Shown here: positions 18,513 through 27,857 of the stretch, piece by piece
Position numbering within the stretch: position 1 is the stretch's first letter
Layout: every line of letters starts with the position of its first letter
Assembly: GCF_004795015.1 (NCBI RefSeq)
Contig: NZ_SSBI01000057.1
Coordinates: 1 to 53,781 of the forward strand
From: Streptomyces sp. A1277
GTDB taxonomy: Bacteria; Actinomycetota; Actinomycetes; Streptomycetales; Streptomycetaceae
Direction: 5' to 3'
Length of the DNA stretch: 53,781 nt
The notes under the pieces: generated by a model
Databases searched by the model: none
Told to the model about the DNA's origin: nothing
The model's input: only the letters and a program-made list of their open reading frames with translations
Program-made: the position numbers and the translations under genes

Positions 18513-21500
18513 ATGCCCCCCATCGGAACGGAAGACCTGCTGGACGGCGGTCCCTCTCCCTCGCCCGCCCCTCCGGTGCTCGACCTCATCGCCCACCAGG
18601 CGCGGACCCGGCCCGACGCGGTGGCCCTGGTCCACGACGACATCCGCCTGACCTACGGCCGGCTCGCCGACGCCGTGCGGGAGCGGGCCCGCGCGCTGGC
18701 CGCCGAGGGCGCCGCGCCCGGCCGCCTGGTGGCGCTGCACCGGCCGCGCGGGATCGACGCGGTCGTCGGCCTCCTCGCCGTCCTCGCCACGGGTGCCGCC
18801 TACCTTCCGCTCGACGTCCAGGCCCCCGACGCCCGGAACGAGGCCATCCTCAAGGCGGGTTGCGGCGACCTGGCGCCCACCCCGGCCGAGGTGGCCCGCA
18901 GCGGCGAGCTGGTCCTGCCCGGTCCCGGCGCACCGGCCGGCGCCGCCTACGTGATCTACACGTCCGGGTCGACCGGCACCCCCAACGGCGTGGTCGTCGC
19001 CCACGATTCGCTCGCGCACTTCGTCGCGGGCGCCACCCCCGCGTACGGCATCGGCCCCGCCTCGCGGGTCCTGCAGTTCTCCCCGCTCCACTTCGACGCC
19101 AGCGTGCAGGAGGTGTTCGCCACCCTCGGCGCGGGCGGCACCCTGGTCCTGCGGACGGACGACATGCTGGACGTACGTGATCTGCTCGCCGGCTGCGCAC
19201 GCCACGGCATCACCCTGCTCGACCTGCCGGCCGCCTACTGGCACGAGCTGGTCCACGTCCTCACCACCGGCTCGGTCCGCCTGCCCGACTGCCTGGACAC
19301 GGTGATCATCTACGGCGAGGCCGCGCTGCCCGAGCGGGTCGCCCAGTGGCGGGGGCTGACCGGGGAGCGGGTGCGGCTGCTCAACGCGTACGGGCCGACC
19401 GAGACCACGGTGGTCGCCACGGTCGCCGACCTCACCCGGCACGGTGAAGGTCCCGTCCCCATCGGCCGGCCGCTGCCCGGCGTCCGCGCCGCCGTCGTCT
19501 CCGGTGAGCTGTGGCTGCTCGGCGGCGGCCTGTCCCGGGGCTATCTGGACAACCCGGAGCTGAACGCCCGGCGCTTCACGGAGCTCGGCGGCGAGCGCGC
19601 CTACCGCACCGGCGACCTGGTCACGATCGGTGAGGACCGCCAGATCCTGTACCACGGCCGCCTGGACGACGAGGTGAAGATCGGCGGGCAGCGCATCGAC
19701 CCGGCCGCCGTCGACTCCGTCCTGTCGGGCCACCTCAAGGTCCGCGAGGCCGCCGTCGTCGCCCAGCAGGACCCCGACGGCGTCAAGCGGCTCGTCGCGT
19801 TCGTCGTCACCGAGGGCGGTGTGGGCGCCGAGGAGCTGCGCGGCCTGGTGCGCGAGCGCATGCCCGCCGCCGCCGTGCCGGCCGCCGTCGGCATCGTCGC
19901 CGCCCTGCCCCGTACCAGCTCCGGCAAGATCAACCGCAAGGCGCTGCGGACCACCGATCCGCGTCTGCCGGTCGTCCACGAAGAACCGCTGCCCGCCGAG
20001 GACCGGGTGCCGCTCTCCCACGCGCAGCGGCGACTGTGGCTGCTCGACCAGCTCGACGGCCCGTCCTGTGCCTACAACATGCCGATCGTGCTGGAGCTCG
20101 ACGGTGTGCCGGACCGGGCGGCGCTCGCCGCCGCCGTCACCGACCTGGTGGAGCGGCACGAGGTGCTGCGTACGGTCTTCCTCGCCCCGGAGGAGGAGCC
20201 CTACCAGCACGTCCTGGCACCGTCCGTGGTGCGCGCCCGGACCGTCGCGTGCCCGGCCGCCGAACTGCACGCCAAGGTCGCGGAGTTCACGTCCGAGACC
20301 TTCGACCTGTCCCGGGAACTGCCTTTGCGCGTGGCGCTGTTCGTACCGGAGGGCGGGGCCGGTGACGGCCCGGCGGCGGTGCTGGCCGTGCTGCTCCACC
20401 ATGTCGCGGGCGACGGCTGGTCCCTGGCCCCGCTGATGAACGACCTGGCCGCCGCCTACGCGGCCCGCGCCGATGGCCGTACGCCCGAGCAGGAGCCGCT
20501 TCCCGTCCAGTACGCCGACTACACCCTCTGGCAGAACGACGTCCTCGGTGCGGCCGACGACCCGGATGCGGCCGTCTCGCGCGGCCTCGCCCACTGGCGC
20601 GACGCGCTCGCCGGGCTGCCCGCCGTCACCGACCTGCCGCTGGACCGCCCCCGCCCCGCCGTGCCGGACCACCGCGGCGGCCTGGTCACCGCGCACCTCG
20701 AACCGGCGGCCCACACCCGCATCGCCCGGCTCGCCGACGCCCACGGCGCGAGCATGCTGATGGTCCTCCAAGCGGCCCTCTCCCTGGCCCTGCGCGCGGC
20801 CGGCTGCGGGGAGCGGGTGGCCCTCGGCACCCCGGTCGCGGGCCGGGACGACGAAGCGCTCGGCGCCCTCGTCGGCTTCTTCGTCAACACCCTGGTCCTG
20901 CCGACCGACACCTCCGGCACCCCGGCCTTCACCGAGCTGCTGGACCGGGTGCGCGACACCGACCTCGCCGCCTACGCCCACCAGGGCCTCCCCTTCGACC
21001 TCCTGGTGGAGCACCTGAACCCGCCGCGCACGCCCGGCGTGCACCCGCTCTTCCAGACGATGCTCACCCTGCGCACCGCCGCCCCGGCCGACGCCCCCTT
21101 CGCCTTCGGCGGTCTGACCGGCCGGTTCAGGGCGGACGGCCCCGCGACCACCAAGTTCGACCTCACGGCCGCGTGCGTGGAGCACCGCGGGGCCGACGGC
21201 ACGCCCGCCGGCCTCGAACTCGGCCTGGAGTACGCCCGCGACGTCCTCGACGAGGAGACCGCCCGCCTTCTCCTGGGCGCCCTGGAACAGGCCCTGCGTA
21301 CGGCCGCCGACCGGCCCGACGCACCCGTCACCGACACGGCGCTGCTCGGCGCCGACGACCGCCGGTCGCTGGACGAGCGCCGCGCGCGCACCGCGGCCCT
21401 CGCCGCCCGGCAGGCCGCCGACGCCGAAGCGGCCGCGCAGACCGGCGACGGAACGGACGCGGAGCACGTCGACACGTTGCGGGAGATGTTCGCGGAGATC

Positions 21501-24500
21501 CTGGGCATCGACCAGGTCGGCCCGCACGAGGGGTTCTTCGCGATCGGCGGCCACTCGATGAGCGGGGTGCGCCTCGCCAACCGGATACGGGCCCGCCTGG
21601 GCGCCGACGTCCACGTCCGCGATCTGCTGCTGGCCCCGACCCCGGCCGCCCTCGCCCGCCGCATCGCGGACGCACGGGCCGCCGAGGGCGCGGACCCCGG
21701 GGCGCCGCCGTCGCTCACCGCCCGCGCCGACCGGCCGGAGCGGCTGCCGCTCTCCTGCGCGCAGCGCCGGCTCTGGTTCATCGACGCGCTCGAAGGGCCC
21801 AGTGCCTCCTACAACATCCCGCTGGTGCTGCGCCCCGCCGCACCCCTGGACGCCGATGTCCTGGCCCGCGCCCTGGCCGACCTGGCGGAGCGCCACGAGG
21901 TGCTGCGTACCCGCTACCGGTCGGTCGACGGGGAACCGCACCAGGAGATCCTTGCCGCCGCGCGGCCCGTGCTCGACGTCCGCACCGTGCCGGCCGAGCG
22001 GTTCCGGGCGGAGGTGGCGTCGGCCGCCGGCCATGTCTTCGACCTGGCCGAGGAGATCCCGCTGCGGGCGGCCCTGCTCACCCCGGACGGCGACGGCGGC
22101 GGCCAGATCCTGGTCCTGCTCGTCCACCACATCGCCGCCGACGGCTGGTCCACCGGTCCGCTGCTGGCCGACCTGGCCACCGCCTACGCCGCCCGCGCCG
22201 AGGGCCGCGTACCGGGGTGGCAGCCGCTTCCCGTCCAGTACGCCGACTACACCCTCTGGCAGCAGGAACTGCTGGAGGCACCGGCGGCGCAGGACCACCT
22301 CGCCTTCTGGGAGCGGGCCCTCTCCGGCGCCCCGCCCGTCCTCGAACTGCCCGCCGCCCGGCCGCGTCCGGCCGAGGCCACCCACCGGGGCGGCCACGCG
22401 CCGCTCACCGTGGACGCCGCCACCCACCGGGCGCTGGAGGAGCTGGCCCGGCGCAGCGGCGCCACGCTGTTCATGGTCCTCCAGGCCGCCCTGGCCGCCG
22501 TCCTCACCCGCCACGGTGCCGGCACCGATCTGCCGCTGGCGACCATGACGGCGGGCCGCGACGACGAGGCCCTGAGCGATCTGGTCGGCTTCTTCGTCAA
22601 CACGCTCGTCCTGCGCACCGACACCTCCGGCGACCCGGCGTTCACCGAGTTGCTGGAGCGGGTACGCGACATTGACCTCGCCGCCTATGCGCACCAGGGT
22701 CTGCCCTTCGACCGGATCGTCGAACACCTCAACCCGGCCCGTTCCACCTCCCACCACCCGCTGGCCCAGGTCGTCGTACAGCTCCACCACGACTACAGCG
22801 CACCCGCCGGCGACGGACCGGTGCTGCGGGCGGAACCGGCCCCGCTGGAGGCCCTGTCCACCAAGTTCGACCTCACCCTCGCCCTGTCGGAGCGGCTGGA
22901 CGACGAGGGGCGCCCGGCCGGCCTGACGGGCGGTCTGGAGTACGCCACCGACCTGTTCGACACCGCGACGGCCGCCCTGCTCGCGGCGCACGTCGAGCGG
23001 TTGCTGCGCGCCGCCGCCGCCGACCCGGGGGTGCGGATCGGTGCCGTGGACCTGCTCACGGACGCCGAACGGTTCCGGTTGGTCGCGGAGTACAACGACA
23101 CGGCCACCGTGACGCGCGACCGGGCCGCCGTCCACGAGGTGATCGCCCGCCGGGCCGCGCTCACCCCGGAGCTGCCCGCCCTGATCACCGACGCGGAGAC
23201 CGTCGGCTACGGCGAACTCGACGACCGCGCCCGTGCGTTGGCAGCTCGGCTGCGGGCGGCCGGGGTGCGCGGGGGCGACACCGTCGGGGTGCTGCTGGAG
23301 CGCGGGGTGGGGCTGGTGGTGACGGCGCTCGCCGTCCTCAAGTGCGGCGCCGCCTACCTTCCGCTGGACCCGGGGCTGCCCGGGGCCCGGCTGCGGCTGA
23401 TGGCCCAGGACGCGCGGGTCCGCCTCGTCGCCACGGCCGCCGGGCACGCGCAGGCGGTGGCGTCGGCCGGGAATCCGCCGGTGTTCCTGGTGGACGCGCC
23501 CGCTCCGGAGGCCGGGGCGGCGGAGCACGAGGACGTGGCGGTCGGCGGGGACGACCTGATGTACGTGATGTTCACGTCCGGGTCGACCGGCCGCCCCAAG
23601 GGCGTCGGCGTCACCCACCGCAACGTGACCGAACTCGCCGCCGACCGGGACACCGCGGCCGGCGCTCCCCGGCGGATGCTGGTCCACTCGGCGACCGGGT
23701 TCGACGCGTCCGTCTTCGAGATCTGGGTGCCGCTCCTGAACGGCGGCAGCCTGGTGATCATGCGGGGCGACGGCACCGACCTCGCCGAGACCGACCGCAC
23801 GGTCCGGGAGCACGGGGTCACCGCCGCCTACTTCACGGTGGGCCTGTTCCATGTGATGGCCGACGAGGCGCTGGACACGCTCCGGCTGCTGCGCGAGGTG
23901 TGGACGGGCGGCGACGTCGCCTCCCCGGCCGCCGCCCAGAGGGTCCTCACGCACTGCCCGGACACCGTCCTGGTCCACTCGTACGGCCCCACCGAGACGA
24001 CCTTCGCCTCGCACAACCAGTGGCTCACCGGCGGCCGGGGCGCCCTGGGCGGCGCGGGGCTGCACCTGGGCCGGCCGATGGACAACACCCGCAGCCACGT
24101 CCTGGACGAGGCGCTGCGGCCGGTCGCGCCGGGGGTGCCCGGCGAGCTGTACATCGCGGGCTCGCACGTGGCGCGCGGCTACGTCGGCCGCCCGGACCTG
24201 ACCGCCGAGCGGTTCGTGCCCGACCCGTTCGAGGCCGACGGCAGCCGCATGTACCGCACCGGCGACCGCGTGGTGTGGACACCGGACGGCGAACTGCGGT
24301 TCCTGGGCCGCGCGGACGGTCAGATCAAGCTGCGCGGTGTGCGGATCGAGCCCGGGGAGGTGGAGCACGCGCTCGCCGCCCACCCCTCGGTCGGCCAGGC
24401 GCTCACCGTGGTCCGCGAGGACCGGCCGGGCGAGCGGAGCCTCGTCGGGTACGTGGTGCCGCGCGCCGGGAGCACGGTCACCGAGGCGGAAATCCTCACC

Positions 24501-25667
24501 CTGGCCCGGGCCGCGCTGCCCGGGCACCTGGTGCCGTCGGCGGTCGTCGTCCTGGACGCCCTGCCGCTGACCGCGAACGGCAAGCCGGACCGCCGGGCGC
24601 TGCCGGCGCCGGACCGGCCGGCCGCGTCGCACCGGGCGCCGCGCAACGCCCGGGAGGAGGTGCTGTGCGCCCTGTTCGCGGAGACCCTGGGCGAGCCGAG
24701 GGTCGGTCTGGACGACAACTTCTTCGCGCTGGGCGGGCATTCGCTGCTCGGGGTGCGCCTGGTGAGCCGGGTGCGGTCGGTGCTGGGCGTCGACCGGTCC
24801 GTCCGTGACCTGTTCCGCTCGCCCACCCCGGCCGGGCTGCTCGGTTCGCACGACCACGACGGCACGGCCGGTGCCATGGGCGTCCTGCTCCCGCTGAGCG
24901 CCCGCGGCTCCCGGCGCCCGCTGTTCTGTGTGCACCCCGGCACCGGGGTCGGCTGGTCCTACGCCGGTCTCGCCCGCCACCTCGGTGAGGACCAGCCGCT
25001 CTACGCGCTCCAGGCCCGCGCGCTCAGTGAGCCCGGCCACCGCCCGCGCACCGTCGAGGAGATGGCGGACGACTACCTGGAGCGCGTCCGGCAGGTCCAG
25101 CCCTGGGGCCCCTACCGGCTGCTCGGCTGGTCCTTCGGCGGCATCGTCGCCCACGCCATGGCCGTACGGCTCCGCGAGGCCGGTCAGCGGGTCGAGCTGC
25201 TGGCGCTGATGGACGTGCACCAGACCGGCCCCGGCAGCGTGTCGGTCCTGCCGCCCGAGGAACGGGCGGCGGCCTCCGCGGCGCTCCACGAGGACGACCT
25301 GCCGGCGGCGGTGGAGCGCGTGCGCCGCGAGGACCCCGTGCTCGGCGGCTTCAGCACCGAGGAGATCCGGGCCGTACTGCGCGCCTCCGAGACCCACGCG
25401 GCCCTCATGTCCCGGCACACGCCCGGTGTCGCCGACACCGGCGCGGTCTTCTTCACGGCCCGCAGACCGGGCGAACCGGAAGGCGCGCTGGCCGCCACCT
25501 GGAAACCGTTCCTGGAAGGAATGGTCGAGAACCACACCGTGGAATCGAGTCATCTACGGATGACCGAGGAAGAACCTTTTCGGCACATCGGAAGAGTCAT
25601 CGCGGAGAAACTCTCCGCTCTGCAGGACAAGAACCTGCGGGTCAACGAAACGAGGAGTTATTCATGA
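18513..25667 (+). CDS. NRPS-3, permuted module and termination module (A-C-T-C-A-T-TE)
   Basis: The product has 2384 residues, with AAGGA 5' of the ATG. Domains: A1 about 20-490 (TSGSTGTPNG with Asn in place of the usual Lys, FDAS Asp 195, core Lys 472), C1 from 500 (HH at 629), T1 with Ser 1015 in GGHSMS, C2 from about 1078 (HH at 1205), A2 about 1540-2035 (TSGSTGRPKG, Asp 1731, Lys 2024), T2 with Ser 2077, and TE from about 2120 (GWSFGG, Ser 2207). No carrier lies between A1 and C1, so the first module has order A-C-T instead of C-A-T. Hand-read codes: A1 D-A-Q-D-I-Y-A-V-V plus Lys (DAQD-type, related to Gln codes); A2 D-A-F-Y-W-G-S-F-A plus Lys (not recognised). The TE marks this as the releasing protein. 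The 3' end carries the AGGAG site for the MbtH gene and overlaps its start. Confidence 0.93.
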   Translation: MPPIGTEDLLDGGPSPSPAPPVLDLIAHQARTRPDAVALVHDDIRLTYGRLADAVRERARALAAEGAAPGRLVALHRPRGIDAVVGLLAVLATGAAYLPLDVQAPDARNEAILKAGCGDLAPTPAEVARSGELVLPGPGAPAGAAYVIYTSGSTGTPNGVVVAHDSLAHFVAGATPAYGIGPASRVLQFSPLHFDASVQEVFATLGAGGTLVLRTDDMLDVRDLLAGCARHGITLLDLPAAYWHELVHVLTTGSVRLPDCLDTVIIYGEAALPERVAQWRGLTGERVRLLNAYGPTETTVVATVADLTRHGEGPVPIGRPLPGVRAAVVSGELWLLGGGLSRGYLDNPELNARRFTELGGERAYRTGDLVTIGEDRQILYHGRLDDEVKIGGQRIDPAAVDSVLSGHLKVREAAVVAQQDPDGVKRLVAFVVTEGGVGAEELRGLVRERMPAAAVPAAVGIVAALPRTSSGKINRKALRTTDPRLPVVHEEPLPAEDRVPLSHAQRRLWLLDQLDGPSCAYNMPIVLELDGVPDRAALAAAVTDLVERHEVLRTVFLAPEEEPYQHVLAPSVVRARTVACPAAELHAKVAEFTSETFDLSRELPLRVALFVPEGGAGDGPAAVLAVLLHHVAGDGWSLAPLMNDLAAAYAARADGRTPEQEPLPVQYADYTLWQNDVLGAADDPDAAVSRGLAHWRDALAGLPAVTDLPLDRPRPAVPDHRGGLVTAHLEPAAHTRIARLADAHGASMLMVLQAALSLALRAAGCGERVALGTPVAGRDDEALGALVGFFVNTLVLPTDTSGTPAFTELLDRVRDTDLAAYAHQGLPFDLLVEHLNPPRTPGVHPLFQTMLTLRTAAPADAPFAFGGLTGRFRADGPATTKFDLTAACVEHRGADGTPAGLELGLEYARDVLDEETARLLLGALEQALRTAADRPDAPVTDTALLGADDRRSLDERRARTAALAARQAADAEAAAQTGDGTDAEHVDTLREMFAEILGIDQVGPHEGFFAIGGHSMSGVRLANRIRARLGADVHVRDLLLAPTPAALARRIADARAAEGADPGAPPSLTARADRPERLPLSCAQRRLWFIDALEGPSASYNIPLVLRPAAPLDADVLARALADLAERHEVLRTRYRSVDGEPHQEILAAARPVLDVRTVPAERFRAEVASAAGHVFDLAEEIPLRAALLTPDGDGGGQILVLLVHHIAADGWSTGPLLADLATAYAARAEGRVPGWQPLPVQYADYTLWQQELLEAPAAQDHLAFWERALSGAPPVLELPAARPRPAEATHRGGHAPLTVDAATHRALEELARRSGATLFMVLQAALAAVLTRHGAGTDLPLATMTAGRDDEALSDLVGFFVNTLVLRTDTSGDPAFTELLERVRDIDLAAYAHQGLPFDRIVEHLNPARSTSHHPLAQVVVQLHHDYSAPAGDGPVLRAEPAPLEALSTKFDLTLALSERLDDEGRPAGLTGGLEYATDLFDTATAALLAAHVERLLRAAAADPGVRIGAVDLLTDAERFRLVAEYNDTATVTRDRAAVHEVIARRAALTPELPALITDAETVGYGELDDRARALAARLRAAGVRGGDTVGVLLERGVGLVVTALAVLKCGAAYLPLDPGLPGARLRLMAQDARVRLVATAAGHAQAVASAGNPPVFLVDAPAPEAGAAEHEDVAVGGDDLMYVMFTSGSTGRPKGVGVTHRNVTELAADRDTAAGAPRRMLVHSATGFDASVFEIWVPLLNGGSLVIMRGDGTDLAETDRTVREHGVTAAYFTVGLFHVMADEALDTLRLLREVWTGGDVASPAAAQRVLTHCPDTVLVHSYGPTETTFASHNQWLTGGRGALGGAGLHLGRPMDNTRSHVLDEALRPVAPGVPGELYIAGSHVARGYVGRPDLTAERFVPDPFEADGSRMYRTGDRVVWTPDGELRFLGRADGQIKLRGVRIEPGEVEHALAAHPSVGQALTVVREDRPGERSLVGYVVPRAGSTVTEAEILTLARAALPGHLVPSAVVVLDALPLTANGKPDRRALPAPDRPAASHRAPRNAREEVLCALFAETLGEPRVGLDDNFFALGGHSLLGVRLVSRVRSVLGVDRSVRDLFRSPTPAGLLGSHDHDGTAGAMGVLLPLSARGSRRPLFCVHPGTGVGWSYAGLARHLGEDQPLYALQARALSEPGHRPRTVEEMADDYLERVRQVQPWGPYRLLGWSFGGIVAHAMAVRLREAGQRVELLALMDVHQTGPGSVSVLPPEERAAASAALHEDDLPAAVERVRREDPVLGGFSTEEIRAVLRASETHAALMSRHTPGVADTGAVFFTARRPGEPEGALAATWKPFLEGMVENHTVESSHLRMTEEEPFRHIGRVIAEKLSALQDKNLRVNETRSYS

Positions 25668-25879
25668 GCGACACCGTGAACCCTTTCGACAACTCCGAGG
25701 GCACTTTCCACGTCGTGGTGAACGACGAGGGACAGCACGCCCTGTGGCCGGACTTCGCCGACATCCCGGCCGGCTGGACCAGCGTCTGGGGGGTTGGGGA
25801 CCGCTCCGAGGCGCTGGAGTTCATCACCGCCAACTGGACCGACATCCGCCCCCGCAGCCTGGTCGCCCAGTACGCCTGA
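25664..25879 (+). CDS. MbtH-family NRPS accessory protein
   Basis: This 71-residue protein shows the family signature: NPFDNSEGTFHVVVNDEGQ at the start, HALWPDFADIPAGW in the middle with its invariant Trp residues, and ALEFITANWTDIRPRSL at the end. MbtH proteins bind adenylation domains and are often needed for their solubility or activity. The ATG overlaps the NRPS-3 stop (ATGA), and the AGGAG site sits inside the last NRPS-3 codons, so it is made together with NRPS-3. It is the only MbtH gene in the window and could serve all five A domains. A strong terminator lies 15 bp after its stop. Confidence 0.97.
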   Translation: MSDTVNPFDNSEGTFHVVVNDEGQHALWPDFADIPAGWTSVWGVGDRSEALEFITANWTDIRPRSLVAQYA

Positions 25880-25894
25880 CCACCCCCATCCCGT

Positions 25895-25930
25895 GCCGCG
25901 CCCCGCAGCTCCTGCGGGGCGCGGCCTTTT
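25895..25930 (+). terminator. strong intrinsic terminator after the MbtH gene
   Basis: GCCGCGCCCCGCAG (25895-25908) pairs perfectly with CTGCGGGGCGCGGC (25912-25925) around a 3-nt loop, and CTTTT follows. A 14-bp GC stem with a T tract is unusually canonical for this genus. It separates the assembly-line genes from the glutamate mutase operon. Confidence 0.85.
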
Positions 25931-25988
25931 CGTATGCCCGGGAACAGCATACGGAAAGGGTGAATGGACACGGTCGGCGAAACCATTC
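25931..25988 (+). promoter_or_regulatory. two inverted repeats upstream of the glutamate mutase operon
   Basis: CGTATGC (25931-25937) and GCATACG (25947-25953) form a perfect inverted repeat with a 9-nt spacer. GAATGG (25962-25967) and CCATTC (25983-25988) form a second one. Both lie between the terminator and the start at 26077, where a new promoter must be. I looked for a cobalamin riboswitch and did not see one. Confidence 0.4.
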
Positions 25989-26076
25989 AGGGAAATGATC
26001 CGGGGGCGCATTCCGGGCCGGAAACTGCCGCCTGTTACTGCCGCTCGACTTCCGCCCGGGAAGCGTCCGCAAAAAT

Positions 26077-26502
26077 ATGATCGAAGGCATGAAGATACTC
26101 CTGAGCGGAACCGCTTCGGACTCCCACACCTGGAACCTCGTATATCTCGGGCTGTTCCTGGAGGAGCGGGGGCACGACGTCGTCGCACTGGGCCCCTGTG
26201 TGAGCCCCGGTCTGCTCACGGCCGCCTGTCGCCGGCACGCCCCCGACGCGGTCGTGCTCAGCAGCGTCAACGGCCACGGCCACCGGGACGCCCGCGCCGC
26301 CGTACGCCAGCTGCGCGCCGAAGCGGACCTGGCCGCCCTGCCGGTGGCCGTCGGCGGCAAGCTCGGCATCGCCGGCCGCTCCGGGGAGGCCGAAGCGGAC
26401 CGGCTGCGCGAGGCGGGCTGCGACGCGGTCCTCGGTGACGGGCCCGGTGACCTGGAGGCCCTGTGCGCGTTCCTCGCGGCCCGTGCCCGGGTGGTGGCAT
26501 GA
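26077..26502 (+). CDS. glmS: glutamate mutase sigma (B12-binding) subunit
   Basis: This small Rossmann-type B12-binding protein has 141 residues. Motifs: SDSHTWN near residue 12, the counterpart of the DxHxxG that supplies the cobalt-binding His, with Asn in the place of the Gly; SSVNGHGHRD near 65, matching the SSLYGHGE segment; and VGGKLG near 95. With the epsilon subunit next to it, it makes adenosylcobalamin-dependent glutamate mutase, converting L-glutamate to (2S,3S)-3-methylaspartate. In secondary metabolism this pair supplies methylaspartate to peptides such as friulimicin and skyllamycin. Two starts are possible: 26077, and 26089 (MKILLSGT), which matches the usual family start better but has GAAGG almost touching it. 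The gene overlaps glmE by 4 bp. Confidence 0.9.
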   Translation: MIEGMKILLSGTASDSHTWNLVYLGLFLEERGHDVVALGPCVSPGLLTAACRRHAPDAVVLSSVNGHGHRDARAAVRQLRAEADLAALPVAVGGKLGIAGRSGEAEADRLREAGCDAVLGDGPGDLEALCAFLAARARVVA

Positions 26503-27812
26503 GCGGCGCCCCGCGCCCCTTCGGCGCGTTCGTCGCCGACGCGGCCGCCGCCGGCCGGCTGGTCGTCCAGCCCCGCATGGGCTTCGGCGATCCGCGCGCC
26601 ATGCGCACCGGCCTGGAGCGGACCAGGGCCGCCACCGCCACGACCGTCGGCACGCTCACCATCGACAGCTACACCCGCGTCGGCGACCTCGCCGGAGCCC
26701 GCGCCGCGCTTGACGAGGGCGTCCGGCTCAACGGCTACCCCATCGCCACCCACCCGCTCGCCGTCACCCGCACTCTGCTCGACGGCCTGCACGACGCCGG
26801 CTTCCCCGTCCAGGTCCGCCACGGCTCCGCCCGCCCGCAGCCCATCGTGCGGGCCCTGGTCGCGGCCGGGCTGGACGCCACCGAGGGCGGGCCCGTCTCC
26901 TACTGCCTGCCCTACGGCCGCACCCCGTTGCGGGAGTCCGTCGCGGCCTGGGCCGAGGGCTGCGAGATCCTGGCCGCGAGCGCACGCCCCGGCTCGGTCC
27001 CGCATCTGGAGAGCTTCGGCGGCTGCCTGCTCGGCCAGCTCTGCCCGCCCGGTCTGCTCGTCGCGATGAGCGTGCTGGAGTGCCTGTTCTTCGCCCAGCA
27101 CGGCCTGCGCAGCGTCTCGTTGAGCTACGCGCAGCAGACCGACCCGGGCCAGGACGAGGAGGCGGTACGGGCGCTGCGCCGGCTGGCCGGTGAGCTGTTG
27201 CCGGCGGGCGTGGACCACCATGTCGTCCTCTACACGTACATGGGCGTCTATCCCCGTACCGAGCACGGCGCGACCCGCCTGCTCGAAGCGTCCGCCCGGC
27301 TCGCCGTGCGGTCCGGGGCGCGGCGGCTGCTCGTCAAGACGACCGCCGAGTCCCGCCGTATCCCGACCGTGGACGAGAACGTCCGCGCGCTGGAGACCGC
27401 CGCCGCGGCCGCCGCTCTCGCCGGTCCGCCGCCCGCCCCGGGGGTCCGCGCGTCCGGGGGCGAGGTCTACGCGCAGGCCCGCGCCCTGGTGGAGGCCGTC
27501 CTCGGCCTGCACACCGACCTGGCCCGCGCGCTGCCGGCCGCCTTCGCACGGGGTCTGCTCGACGTGCCGTTCTGCCTCCACCCCGACAACGCCGGCCGAT
27601 CCCGCAGCGTCATCGGCGCCGACGGGCGGCTGCGCTGGTCGGACACCGGCGCGATGCCGATCCGCCCCGACGCCCCGGCCGACTCCGCGCGGCTCACGGC
27701 GGACGGCCTGCTCACCGCCCTCCACCACATGGCCGACCGCTACGACCGGACGCCCTCCGTCCCCGTGGCCGCCCGGCCACCCAGCCGTCTGACGACCCGG
27801 CCCACCGCCTGA
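26499..27812 (+). CDS. glmE: glutamate mutase epsilon (catalytic) subunit
   Basis: This is a 437-residue TIM-barrel subunit, slightly short for the family (about 480). Recognisable segments are VVQPRMGFGDP near residue 20, TLTIDSYTRVGD near 50, NGYPIATHPL near 80, QVRHGSARP near 105, ATEGGPVSYCLPYGRTPL near 130, SYAQQTDPGQDEEA near 210 and the C-terminal CLHPDN with MPI. They match the substrate-binding arginines and cofactor-contact regions of glutamate mutase. The ATG overlaps the glmS stop, so the two subunits are coupled. Five genes follow one another closely from here to 30498, suggesting one operon devoted to an unusual acidic amino acid. Confidence 0.92.
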   Translation: MSGAPRPFGAFVADAAAAGRLVVQPRMGFGDPRAMRTGLERTRAATATTVGTLTIDSYTRVGDLAGARAALDEGVRLNGYPIATHPLAVTRTLLDGLHDAGFPVQVRHGSARPQPIVRALVAAGLDATEGGPVSYCLPYGRTPLRESVAAWAEGCEILAASARPGSVPHLESFGGCLLGQLCPPGLLVAMSVLECLFFAQHGLRSVSLSYAQQTDPGQDEEAVRALRRLAGELLPAGVDHHVVLYTYMGVYPRTEHGATRLLEASARLAVRSGARRLLVKTTAESRRIPTVDENVRALETAAAAAALAGPPPAPGVRASGGEVYAQARALVEAVLGLHTDLARALPAAFARGLLDVPFCLHPDNAGRSRSVIGADGRLRWSDTGAMPIRPDAPADSARLTADGLLTALHHMADRYDRTPSVPVAARPPSRLTTRPTA

Positions 27813-27857
27813 TCACCTCCCCGCCCCCCTGGCCACCGCCACGAACAGGAGCCCGTC

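Noticed and set aside
18441..25553. Open frame of 2370 codons on the minus strand, antisense to NRPS-3
   Set aside because: It is a shadow created by the high GC of third positions. Its product is low-complexity (Gly, Arg, Gln, Val) with no domain, while the opposite strand has complete NRPS motifs throughout. The same applies to the long antisense frames at 2537-5586 and 14466-18116.
25931..26076. Cobalamin riboswitch before the B12-dependent glutamate mutase genes
   Set aside because: The region is too short and I could not find a B12-box-like sequence or the expected stem pattern; only two inverted repeats are present.
26077..26502. Loss of B12 binding in the sigma subunit because the Gly of DxHxxG is Asn
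   Set aside because: The Asp and the cobalt-binding His are kept and the other motifs (SSVNGHG, VGG) are intact, so this is more likely a subfamily variant than a dead protein.
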